Assembly (NCBI GenBank): GCA_023433705.1
Contig: JAEYUC010000080.1
Location: forward strand, 1-40,104
Direction: 5' to 3'
Origin: Pseudomonadota bacterium
Lineage (GTDB): Bacteria > Pseudomonadota > Gammaproteobacteria > Steroidobacterales > Steroidobacteraceae
DNA: 40,104 bases
The translations under genes and the position numbers were made by a program. Below, piece by piece: positions 23,289-31,219 of this stretch; position 1 is the first letter of the stretch, and each line of letters opens with the position of its first letter. The notes beneath the pieces are model-generated. The model had not been told where the DNA came from. It searched no databases and saw only the letters and a program-made list of their open reading frames with translations.

Positions 23289-24182
23289 TCAGCTCCAGTA
23301 CATGCGGGTCGGGTTGTCGACGAGGATGCGCGCACGGACCTCCGGGTCCGGGCAGATCTCGCCCAACAGGTCGACCAGCTCGCCGTCGTTCGGCATGTCC
23401 TTCGTGATGTTCGGATGCGGCCAGTCCGTGCCCCACAGCAGCCGGCCCGGATCGATGTCGACCAGCGCCTGCGCGAACGGCACCGCGTCGCGGAACGGCC
23501 GCTTGCCCACCGACACGCGCTCCGCGCCGCAGATCTTGATCCACGCGAGCGGATTGCTCCGGAACAGCGCCAGCAGCGATTGGAACGGCGCCTGTGCGAG
23601 ACCATCCGCGGCCTTCACGCGCCCCATGTGATCGATGATGAACGGCACGTCGATGCGTGCGAGCAGTTCGCGCTGTTCGAGGAGATCGCCGGCGTCGAAG
23701 TGCAGCACGATGTGCCACCCAAGCGGTTTGATGCGCGCCAGCAGCCGGTAGAACACCGCGAGATCCGGCACGCCGCCCAGATGTTTGACGAAATTGAAGC
23801 GGATGCCGCGGATGCCGCCCGCGTGCAGGCGTTCGAGCTCGCGGTCGGTGACCGAGTCCTCGACCACCGCCACGCCGCGATACAGACCGCCGCTCGACGC
23901 GATGGCATCGAGCGTCACGTCCATTTCGCTGCCGTGGCAGCTCGCATGCACGATCACCGCGCGGCTGATCCCGAGATGCGCGTGCAGCTTGCGCAGGTGC
24001 TCGACCGGCGCATCGGGCGGCGTGTAGCTGCGGTCCGCGGCATACGGAAACTTGGCGGCCGGACCGAACACGTGGCAATGCGCGTCGCAGGCGCCCGGCG
24101 GTAGTTCGATGCCCGGCTTGACCGGATTCGGATCGGGAGGAAGGCAGGATTTGTTGGGGTCGCGCGCCATCGGTGGGTTCAC
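23289..24182 (-). CDS. ligI: 2-pyrone-4,6-dicarboxylate lactonase
   Basis: Hydrolyses the PDC lactone made by LigC to 4-oxalomesaconate; a cytoplasmic amidohydrolase-superfamily enzyme. 297 residues, the usual length. Signature LigI features: DAHCHVFGP (H35, H37), IVHASCHG, GIRFNFVKHL, IDHMGR and the C-terminal WGTDWPHPN with the catalytic Asp, ending NPTRMYW. The start may be GTG 24182, which overlaps the ligK stop as GTGA, or ATG 24170; neither has a strong ribosome site, and translational coupling favours the GTG. The neighbours supply the steps before and after in the same pathway. Confidence 0.94.
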   Translation of the reverse strand: MNPPMARDPNKSCLPPDPNPVKPGIELPPGACDAHCHVFGPAAKFPYAADRSYTPPDAPVEHLRKLHAHLGISRAVIVHASCHGSEMDVTLDAIASSGGLYRGVAVVEDSVTDRELERLHAGGIRGIRFNFVKHLGGVPDLAVFYRLLARIKPLGWHIVLHFDAGDLLEQRELLARIDVPFIIDHMGRVKAADGLAQAPFQSLLALFRSNPLAWIKICGAERVSVGKRPFRDAVPFAQALVDIDPGRLLWGTDWPHPNITKDMPNDGELVDLLGEICPDPEVRARILVDNPTRMYWS

Positions 24183-24883
24183 TTCACGTCGTCGGCCGAT
24201 TCGTAGTACTTGAGGCCGGCCGCGGCGAGCTTGCCCCGCATGTCGTAGATGTCGAGCCCGAGCTCGCCGGCGGCGAGCCGCTTGCGCTTGGAGGTTTCGT
24301 TGTCCTCGCGCGCCTTGGCGGCGGCTGCGACCTCCATCGCCTTCGCGGCCGGCACGACCACGACACCGTCGTCGTCACCCACGATGACGTCGCCGGGATT
24401 CACCTCCGCGCCCGCACAGACGACGGGCACGTTGACCGAGCCCACGTTCGCCTTGACCGTGCCCTTCGCATGCACGGCCTTCGACCAGACGGGAAAATTC
24501 ATCGCCGCGAGCTCCGCGATGTCGCGCACGCCGGCATCGATGACGAGACCCCTGCCGCCGCGCGCGCGGAACGAGGTCGCGAGCAGATCGCCGAACATGC
24601 CGTGATCGTCGGGCGCGGACAGCGCCATCACGACCACATCACCCTCCTGAAGCAGCTCGGCCGCCACGTGCAGCATCCAGTTGTCGCCGGGATGTTCGTA
24701 GACCGTGAGCGCCGTGCCGCACACGCGCGCACCCGTATAGATAGGCCGCATGTACGGCGCGAGCAGGCCCTTGCGCCCCATCGCCTCGTGGATCGTGGCG
24801 ACGCCGAACTGGCCGAGCGCGGCCACGGCCTCGGCGGGCGCACGCTTGATGGTGCGGATTGCGATTCCGGATTTGCCGATCAT
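24179..24883 (-). CDS. ligK: 4-carboxy-4-hydroxy-2-oxoadipate (CHA) aldolase / oxaloacetate decarboxylase
   Basis: Last step of the protocatechuate 4,5-pathway: splits CHA to pyruvate and oxaloacetate, with divalent metal. A 234-residue RraA-fold class II aldolase with VATIHEAMGRKGLL, a GDLLATSFRARGGRGLVID segment and the GVRD metal/substrate motif, plus GDVIVGDDDGVVVVP. Upstream in-frame ATG 24898 is possible, but ATG 24883 overlaps the preceding stop as ATGA and has GGAAAG 9 bases upstream, so I chose it. Tightly packed between the tautomerase and lactonase genes. Confidence 0.94.
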   Translation of the reverse strand: MIGKSGIAIRTIKRAPAEAVAALGQFGVATIHEAMGRKGLLAPYMRPIYTGARVCGTALTVYEHPGDNWMLHVAAELLQEGDVVVMALSAPDDHGMFGDLLATSFRARGGRGLVIDAGVRDIAELAAMNFPVWSKAVHAKGTVKANVGSVNVPVVCAGAEVNPGDVIVGDDDGVVVVPAAKAMEVAAAAKAREDNETSKRKRLAAGELGLDIYDMRGKLAAAGLKYYESADDVK

Positions 24884-25989
24884 GTGTCTGCTTTCCATGT
24901 GTCCGCGGGAATCATCACCTCCCCGCGCATGATGAGCCGCGCGGTGCGCAGCAGCGAAGCGCTCGCCACTTCCGCCGGCTTCGCGGCATCCATCGTGAGC
25001 GTGACGGTGAATTCACCCGTGGGATGCTGAACCGAAAAGGCCTTGCGTGCGCCCGGCGGAACCTGCGCGACGCTGTTGGCGACCGTGCCCGCCGTGACCG
25101 CCGCCGTCGCGACAGTCACCGCGCCGAGCACGCCAACCGCCGAATGACAATCGTGCGGGATGAACGTGCGGGTAGTTATGTGACCGCCTCCGCTTCCATC
25201 GGTGGAACGCGGCGGCGCGACCAGGCACATCTTCGGCACGACCTTTTTCGCGACGTCGCCGAGTTTCATCGCGGGTCCCGCCTGCAGCCGGATCGACTCG
25301 ATGCGCTGCTTGAGCGCGGCGTTCTTGTTGAGTTCGTCGCGCGACTCGTATCCGGTCACGCCGAGATCCCCTGCGCGCATGATCACGACGGGCATGCCGT
25401 TGTCGATGCACGTGACCTCGATACCGTCGAAGCTGTCGACGAGATTTCCAGTCGGGAACAACGCACCGCACACCGAACCCGCGGTATCGAGAAAGCTGAT
25501 GTTCACGGGCGAGGCGGTGCCCGGAACGCCGTCGATGCGCGCAGTGCCCGAATATTCCATGCGCCCATCGGGCGTCTGCACTTCGATGTCGGACAACGTG
25601 CCGGTGTTGAGTGTCAGCACACGCAGTGTGGTCGTGCCCTGCTTCGCCTCAACCATGCCGCTCTCGATCGCGAACGGCACGACGGCGGCCAGCATGTTGC
25701 CGCAATTGGGAGTGGTATCCACCAGGGCTTCGCGCATCGACACCTGCGCGAACAGGAATTCGAGATCGACACCGTCACCCTTGCCGGGCGCGACGATCCC
25801 GACCTTGCTCGTCAGCGGATCCGCGCCGCCGAGTCCGTCTATCTGCCGCGCATCGGGAGAACCCATGACGGCGAGCAGCACACGATCGCGTGTCGGAAGG
25901 TCGGTGGGCAGATCGCCCGCGCGAAAGAAGGGGCCGCGCGACGTGCCGCCGCGCATGAAAAAACAAGGGATCGGTCGCTGCTTCGACAT
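24880..25989 (-). CDS. ligU: 4-oxalomesaconate tautomerase (PrpF/GalD/LigU family)
   Basis: Interconverts keto/enol or double-bond isomers of 4-oxalomesaconate so that LigJ can hydrate it. A 369-residue PrpF-fold isomerase: N-terminal PCFFMRGGTSRGPFF, DGLGGADPLTSKVGIV, the TTPNCGNMLAAV loop with the conserved Cys, and the C-terminal repeat of the diaminopimelate-epimerase-like fold with HPTGEF. Equivalent to GalD of the gallate pathway and LigU of SYK-6; sequence alone does not separate the two names. The ATG at 25989 fits the family start; a GTG at 26016 would add 9 residues. First gene of the leftward lig operon. Confidence 0.93.
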   Translation of the reverse strand: MSKQRPIPCFFMRGGTSRGPFFRAGDLPTDLPTRDRVLLAVMGSPDARQIDGLGGADPLTSKVGIVAPGKGDGVDLEFLFAQVSMREALVDTTPNCGNMLAAVVPFAIESGMVEAKQGTTTLRVLTLNTGTLSDIEVQTPDGRMEYSGTARIDGVPGTASPVNISFLDTAGSVCGALFPTGNLVDSFDGIEVTCIDNGMPVVIMRAGDLGVTGYESRDELNKNAALKQRIESIRLQAGPAMKLGDVAKKVVPKMCLVAPPRSTDGSGGGHITTRTFIPHDCHSAVGVLGAVTVATAAVTAGTVANSVAQVPPGARKAFSVQHPTGEFTVTLTMDAAKPAEVASASLLRTARLIMRGEVMIPADTWKADT

Positions 25990-25992
25990 GTT

Positions 25993-26012
25993 CGCTGCAT
26001 ATAGTAACAGCG
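25993..26012 (-). promoter_or_regulatory. Possible promoter/operator of the leftward lig operon
   Basis: CGCTG and CAGCG flank a 10-base core that on the reverse strand contains the -10-like TACTAT, just upstream of the ligU ATG. The dyad overlapping a -10 box could be an operator. No convincing -35 box is seen. Confidence 0.3.
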
Positions 26013-26104
26013 CCACCGCCTCTGCCCGATTGCAGTCGGAATCGAGGGGGACGTTCCGTCACGATCGAGCCAGCAGCGCCGATCCCTTTCTCAGATGGAC
26101 ATCC

Positions 26105-28495
26105 TCAGAAGTTGAACGTCGCGCTGAGCGCAACCGTGCGCGGCCGTGCGTAGATGATCTCCGCGTAGCCGGACGCAGTTGTAAGCGACGACGTGCCCGC
26201 CACCGGGTAGAGCTCGTCCGTGAGGTTGTTGCCACTCAGCACGAAGCGCCACTTGCCGTCGCCCGACGACAACGCGAACGAGGCATTCACGAGAGTGACG
26301 GCATCGTTCTGCGCGACTTCGACCGAATTGCCCGCGTCGAAGAACTGCGAGTCGGTGTAACTCACGTCGACGCGCGGCGTGAGATCCCAGTTCGAGGCGA
26401 CGTGGAACTCGTAGGACATGCCGAGATGGCCCTGCCATTCCGGCGTGAACGGCAGCCGGCTGTTCAGCGTGGCCGTCGCGGTCGGCGTCACCGGGCCGAA
26501 CGGCGGCGGCGGAGTGATTTCGTCGAACTTCGAGTCGAGATAACCGAGGCTCGCGTCCAGGCGGAACTCCGGCGTCGGCACGTACTCGAGTTCGAGTTCG
26601 GCGCCGTCGATCGAAGCCACACCCGCGTTGAACAACAGCGGCACCACGCCCAACCGGTACGTCATCTGGATGTCGTCGTAGTCCGTGGTGAACACCGCGA
26701 CGTTCAGGCGCAGCGTGTCGGTGGGATCGAGCTTTAATCCGAGCTCGAAGGTCTCCGCGGTCTCGGCGCCGAACGAGATCGGCGCGTTGCTCGGCGGCGC
26801 GGCGTTGTAGCGCTGGTTGAAGCCACCGCTCTTGAAGCCTTCCGCCCAGCTCAGGTACGTCATCACGTGTTCGTTGAAGCGGTACTGAGCGCTCGCCGAC
26901 TTAGTGGTCGAAGAGAACTCACGCTCGAAGCGGTTCGTGGTGAGGAACAGGCAGCCTGTCTGGGTCGGCGGCGGACCCGCGAACGGACAGAGGTTGGTCG
27001 GAATCGCCGGCTCGGGCGCGGTCGCCGGAGACACGTTGAACATGATCGACTGCAGACCCTTGGTCTCCTTCGTGTAACGCACGCCCGCGCTGAGGCTGAA
27101 GGCATCCGTGAGCTTGAAGGTCCACTCCGTGAACGCGGCGCGCGCCTCGGCGTCCATCGACACGCGCTGCGTGTCGTAGGAAGTGCCGGGATTGCCCAGC
27201 GGCACGAGCAGCCGGTCGAAGGAGTCCTCGTCGAAGTAGTAAGCCCCGACCACGCCGTCCAGGCGCGACGTGTCGATGACCGCCTGAAGTTCCTGGCTGA
27301 ACTGCTCGCTTTCGCTGTCGTAGTTGGTGTGCAGGATCAGCAGCGGCGTGTTGTCGGCATCGCGCGTGCCGGTCCACTCGAGCTTGCGCTTCGCGGTGAT
27401 GGACTTGAAGGACAACGTGTCGTTGACCTTCCAGTCGGCGATCAGCGAACCGCCCACGTTCTCGAGCGTGCTGGTGGCATCGTAGGTGCCACCGTTCGTG
27501 AACGGGCCCAACGCCTGCGCATCGTTGCCGCAGCGCGGATCCGCGAGCGGGCCGACGAGCACCGGCGGCGGCAGAGGATCGATCATGTTCGGGCAGCCCG
27601 CGGCCTGGCTGGCCGCGCCGACGAACGTCTGCGCTTCGTTGATGGACTGGAACACGAACGGCGAGCCGTTCTCGTCTTCCTTCGTGTAGTCGCCGCGCAG
27701 GGTGAGCGAGAAATTCTCGCTCGGCTTCCAGCGCAAGCCGATCTGGCCGGTGTACATGTCCTCGTCACCGAGGTCCTTGCCGTCGAACACACGCTTGACG
27801 TAGCCGTCTCGCTGACGGGCGCCCACGGCCACGCGGGCCGCGAAAGTTTCACCCATCGGAATGTCGAACGCGCCAAACACCTCGCGCAGGTTGTCCTGCC
27901 CGACGCCGACGCGCACCGTGTTGCCGGCATCGTCACCCGGCGCGTTGGTCGTGAGCAGCACCGCGCCGCCGATCGTGTTGCGGCCGAACAGCGTGCCCTG
28001 CGGTCCGCGCAGGATCTGCACGTTCGCGATGTCGCGGAAATCCATGGCGCCGCCAACCGCGCGGCCCATGTATACGTCGTCGATGTAGATGCCGACGCCC
28101 GGATCCACCGCCGGCGTCGCATCCGTCTGGCCGATGCCGCGGATGAACACCTGCGCGGCGGAGTTGTTGCCGGTCAGCGTTCCGTAGCTGTGGAACTGCA
28201 GGTTCGGCGCGACCTTGTCGAGATCGGTCGTGCTGACGATCTGCTGGCGCTCGAGCGCCGCTGCGCTCAACGCGGTGACGGCCACCGGCGTGTCTTGCAA
28301 CGACTCCTCGCGGCGGCGCGCGGTGACCATGATCTCGTCGAGCGTCTCCGGGCCAACCACCTGCGATTCACCCGCGGGCTGTTGCGCCAGCGCGATGTTC
28401 GAGATGGCGAGCGTCGCGAGTCCGCAGACGGCCAGTGTGTGTGAATGTGAACGTTTGGAAATTGCCAGGCGGACCTGGCGCGCAAGGTCAAACAT
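26105..28495 (-). CDS. TonB-dependent outer-membrane receptor 3 (in the MarR regulon)
   Basis: A 796-residue TonB-dependent transporter. Signal peptide to about ALAQ, TonB-box region (LDEIMVTARR), plug with VQILRGPQGTLFGRNTIGGAV, and a barrel ending in the classic terminal Phe (ATFNF). A strong GGGGGAGGA site precedes the ATG at 28495; longer upstream starts are unlikely. A candidate MarR operator is centred about 35 bp upstream and overlaps a plausible TAGTAT -10 box with TTGCAT 18 bp further up. It is divergent from marR and the hydratase/dehydrogenase gene. The shared operator makes a hydroxycinnamate or related lignin aromatic the best guess for its cargo. Confidence 0.95.
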   Translation of the reverse strand: MFDLARQVRLAISKRSHSHTLAVCGLATLAISNIALAQQPAGESQVVGPETLDEIMVTARRREESLQDTPVAVTALSAAALERQQIVSTTDLDKVAPNLQFHSYGTLTGNNSAAQVFIRGIGQTDATPAVDPGVGIYIDDVYMGRAVGGAMDFRDIANVQILRGPQGTLFGRNTIGGAVLLTTNAPGDDAGNTVRVGVGQDNLREVFGAFDIPMGETFAARVAVGARQRDGYVKRVFDGKDLGDEDMYTGQIGLRWKPSENFSLTLRGDYTKEDENGSPFVFQSINEAQTFVGAASQAAGCPNMIDPLPPPVLVGPLADPRCGNDAQALGPFTNGGTYDATSTLENVGGSLIADWKVNDTLSFKSITAKRKLEWTGTRDADNTPLLILHTNYDSESEQFSQELQAVIDTSRLDGVVGAYYFDEDSFDRLLVPLGNPGTSYDTQRVSMDAEARAAFTEWTFKLTDAFSLSAGVRYTKETKGLQSIMFNVSPATAPEPAIPTNLCPFAGPPPTQTGCLFLTTNRFEREFSSTTKSASAQYRFNEHVMTYLSWAEGFKSGGFNQRYNAAPPSNAPISFGAETAETFELGLKLDPTDTLRLNVAVFTTDYDDIQMTYRLGVVPLLFNAGVASIDGAELELEYVPTPEFRLDASLGYLDSKFDEITPPPPFGPVTPTATATLNSRLPFTPEWQGHLGMSYEFHVASNWDLTPRVDVSYTDSQFFDAGNSVEVAQNDAVTLVNASFALSSGDGKWRFVLSGNNLTDELYPVAGTSSLTTASGYAEIIYARPRTVALSATFNF

Positions 28496-28517
28496 ATCGA
28501 TCCTCCCCCATCGGAAT

Positions 28518-28541
28518 GTTTGTATGTAGTACATACTATTT
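28518..28541. promoter_or_regulatory. Candidate MarR operator, copy 1
   Basis: Core GTATGTAGTACATAC (28522-28536) is a perfect palindrome with 7-bp arms around a central G, inside a 24-bp stretch that recurs with one change at 32765. It lies between TonB receptor 3 and marR and covers the -10 region of the leftward promoter. The size and symmetry fit a MarR dimer. Confidence 0.75.
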
Positions 28542-28604
28542 GCATTGATAGCATGGATGCAAGCGAGTAGATTTCGCCGCCTGTTCCGCCTGGTTGGGAT
28601 CGAA

Positions 28605-29090
28605 ATGCCGCGAAACGCCACGTTGAAGAAGACCCGGCAGCTAGAGCTGGCGGAGGGTTCGGATCTCGTGTTCCTGGAGCTGGATGGCCTGCTCGGCTAC
28701 CAGATGCGCCGCGCCCAGGGCGCCATGCATCGGGATTTCATGGCGACGCTCAGTGGGCTGGATCTGACCCAGAAACAGGCCGCGACGCTCTGGCTCATCC
28801 ACGCCAACCCCGGCGTCTCGCAGGTGTCGGTCGCCGCGGCGCTCGGCATGGATCGCGCCACGATGATGGCCGTGATCGACCGGCTCGAGGATCGTGGAAT
28901 CGTCATCCGCAAGCGCTCGGAAATCGACCGGCGCAAGCAGGAGCTCTATCTGACCCCGGCTGGCCAGCAGCTGCTGCGCAAGGCCAGGACGCGCATCGCG
29001 CAGCACGAAGGAAGATTCAAGGCGCTGTTCAAGCCGGCCGAGCTGGCTTCCTTCATCGACGCGCTCAAGAAAATCCAGTCCCAGGGCTGA
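28605..29090 (+). CDS. MarR-family transcriptional repressor
   Basis: A 161-residue winged-helix repressor. The recognition region is VSQVSVAAALGMDRATMMAVIDRLEDRG (about 71-98) and the wing is the typical KRSEIDRRKQELYLTPAG (103-120); helices at both ends form the dimer interface. In hydroxycinnamate degraders, MarR proteins next to CoA ligase and hydratase genes (CouR, FerC, HcaR types) are released by the aryl-CoA product; that ligand is inferred here. ATG 28605 gives the usual length; ATG 28557 or TTG 28545 would add up to 20 basic residues. It is 2 bp from the downstream hydratase/dehydrogenase gene. The two operator-like sites at 28518 and 32765 are its likely targets. Confidence 0.92.
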   Translation: MPRNATLKKTRQLELAEGSDLVFLELDGLLGYQMRRAQGAMHRDFMATLSGLDLTQKQAATLWLIHANPGVSQVSVAAALGMDRATMMAVIDRLEDRGIVIRKRSEIDRRKQELYLTPAGQQLLRKARTRIAQHEGRFKALFKPAELASFIDALKKIQSQG

Positions 29091-29092
29091 AC

Positions 29093-31201
29093 ATGACCGT
29101 CCATTTCGAGAAGCGCGACGCGGTTGCCGTCGCCATCGTCGATCGTCCCCCCGTCAATGCCATCGACTCGAGCGTGCGCGCCGGGTTGCTGGCCGCCGTG
29201 AAGCGGGCGGAAGCCGATTCGTCCATCCGTGCGCTGGTGGTCGCGTGCCGCGGCCGCACCTTCATGTCCGGCGCCGATCTATCCGAGCTCGGCTCGGAGA
29301 TCCAGCCGCCCACCTACCCCGAGACGCTCGCCGCGCTCGAAAACTGCGCGATACCGGTGATCGCCGCGTTGCACGGCACCGCGCTCGGTGGCGGGCTCGA
29401 GATCGCGATGGCCTGTCATTACCGCGGTGCAACACGCGATGCGCGCATGGGCATGCCGGAGATCACGCTCGGCATCCTGCCCGGCGCCGGCGGCACACAA
29501 CGCCTTCCCCGGCTGGTGGGCAGCGAGCAGGCGCTCGAACTACTGCTCAAGGGCGCGCCAATCGCCTCGCCGGCCGCGCTCGAGATGGGCCTCATCGACG
29601 AAGTCTTCGAGGGCGACGCGCTCGCCGGCGGAATCGCGATGGCGCAGAAGCTCATCGCGGCACAGGCGCAGGCCCGCCCCACCCGCTCGCTGCCAGTTCG
29701 CGGCAATCCGCTCGACGACGCCGCGATCGACGCGATCCTGCAGCGCCATGCGCGCGCCCTGAAGGGCCGTACGACGCAGAACGTGATCGTCGCCAGCATT
29801 CGCGCCGCTTCGACGCTGCCATTCGACGACGGTCTGCGCCTCGAAGCGAAGCTGTCGGCCGAATCGCTGCTGACGACCGAGTCGCGCGCGCTGCGCCACG
29901 TGTTCTTCGCCGAACGCGAATGCGGCCGCATTCCCGGTCTCGCCTCCAACGACAAGGCGCCGGAGATCAAACACGCCGCCGTCATCGGCGCGGGCACCAT
30001 GGGCAGCGGCATCGCGATGTCGCTCGCGGATGCCGGCATCCCGACGGCGCTGATCGAACAGAATTCGTCGGCGCTCGAGCGCGGACTCAAGAACATCCGC
30101 GACAACTACGAGATCTCGCTCAAGCGCGGCCGCATCGACGCGGCGACCCTGCAGGCGCGACTCGCGTTGATCCAGGGGTCGATCGACGCAGGCGCGGCCC
30201 GCGGCGCCGATCTCGTCATCGAAGCCGTGTTCGAGGACTTCGAGCTCAAGCGTTCGGTTCTCCGGAAACTCGACGAGATCATCGCGCCCGGCGCGCTGCT
30301 GGCTTCCAACACCTCGAGCCTCTCGCTGACCGCGCTCGCCGCGGACACGAAACATCCCGAGCGCGTGGTCGGCCTGCACTTCTTCAGCCCGGCGAACATC
30401 ATGCGCCTGCTCGAGATCGTGCGCGGACAGCACACGTCGGATGCCACGCTCGTCGCCGCGCTCGCGCTCGCGAAGAAGCTGCGCAAGATCGGCGTGGTCG
30501 CGGGTGACGGCTTCGGCTTCATCGGCAATCGCATGATGCTCGACGGCTATTTCCGCGAGGCCGAACTGATGCTGCTGCAGGGCATTGCCCCGGCGCGCAT
30601 CGACGCGGTGATGGAGAACTTCGGATTCGCGATGGGCCCGAACCGCGTCAACGACATGGCCGGCATCGACGTCGGCACGCGCGTCCGCACGGAGCTCGCG
30701 AAGCGCGAACGACGCGCCGCGCCGTATCACGCCGTTTCCGATGCGCTGACCGCGCAGGGCAAGCTCGGCCAGAAGACCGGCCAGGGCATCTACCTGTACA
30801 CGCCCGGCGATCGCACGCCGCAGCCGAATCCGGAGCTGGAACCGTTCGTGCGCGAACTGGCCGCGCACCACGGCGTCGCGCCGCGCGATGCGTCGGACGA
30901 AGAGATCGAGCAACGCTGCGTGTTGTCCTTGATCGTCGTCGGCGCCCGGATCCTCGAGGAAGGCGTCGCCTTCCGCGCGAGCGACATCGACGTGGTGTGG
31001 ACCTCGGGTTATGGGTTCCCGCGCTGGCGCGGCGGCCCGATGTGTTACGCGGACTCGCTCGGCCTCGATCGCGTGGTTCAACAGGTCGAGAAACTGCAGT
31101 CGACGGGTGGCGGCGAGTACTGGGAGATCCCGACGCTGCTGCGCGAGCTCGCCTCCGCCGGCCGCACGTTCGCCGACTGGGACCGCGAGCGGCGTAGTTA
31201 G
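29093..31201 (+). CDS. Bifunctional enoyl-CoA hydratase / 3-hydroxyacyl-CoA dehydrogenase
   Basis: A 702-residue FadB-like fusion that adds water to an enoyl-CoA and oxidises the 3-hydroxyacyl-CoA with NAD. The hydratase domain (1-190) has oxyanion positions in SGADL and GTALGGGLE and both catalytic acids, E103 and E123. The dehydrogenase domain has GAGTMG (299-304), H429 (GLHFFSP) with E441, and the paired C-terminal 3HCDH domains to the end (SGYGFPRWRGGPM). Directly behind marR (2 bp gap) and facing a CoA ligase. This pairing points to beta-oxidative shortening of a phenylpropenoyl-CoA such as p-coumaroyl-CoA rather than retro-aldol cleavage to an aldehyde. No thiolase gene is in the window. 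Confidence 0.94.
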   Translation: MTVHFEKRDAVAVAIVDRPPVNAIDSSVRAGLLAAVKRAEADSSIRALVVACRGRTFMSGADLSELGSEIQPPTYPETLAALENCAIPVIAALHGTALGGGLEIAMACHYRGATRDARMGMPEITLGILPGAGGTQRLPRLVGSEQALELLLKGAPIASPAALEMGLIDEVFEGDALAGGIAMAQKLIAAQAQARPTRSLPVRGNPLDDAAIDAILQRHARALKGRTTQNVIVASIRAASTLPFDDGLRLEAKLSAESLLTTESRALRHVFFAERECGRIPGLASNDKAPEIKHAAVIGAGTMGSGIAMSLADAGIPTALIEQNSSALERGLKNIRDNYEISLKRGRIDAATLQARLALIQGSIDAGAARGADLVIEAVFEDFELKRSVLRKLDEIIAPGALLASNTSSLSLTALAADTKHPERVVGLHFFSPANIMRLLEIVRGQHTSDATLVAALALAKKLRKIGVVAGDGFGFIGNRMMLDGYFREAELMLLQGIAPARIDAVMENFGFAMGPNRVNDMAGIDVGTRVRTELAKRERRAAPYHAVSDALTAQGKLGQKTGQGIYLYTPGDRTPQPNPELEPFVRELAAHHGVAPRDASDEEIEQRCVLSLIVVGARILEEGVAFRASDIDVVWTSGYGFPRWRGGPMCYADSLGLDRVVQQVEKLQSTGGGEYWEIPTLLRELASAGRTFADWDRERRS

Positions 31202-31219
31202 CCGCTCGGGGCGTCAGGC

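Noticed and set aside
26867..28444. A 525-codon open frame opposite TonB receptor 3
   Set aside because: Shadow of the receptor gene; no recognisable motif.
28545..28604. Longer MarR start (TTG 28545 or ATG 28557)
   Set aside because: It would start very close to the operator with no ribosome site; ATG 28605 gives the normal family length, though this is not certain.
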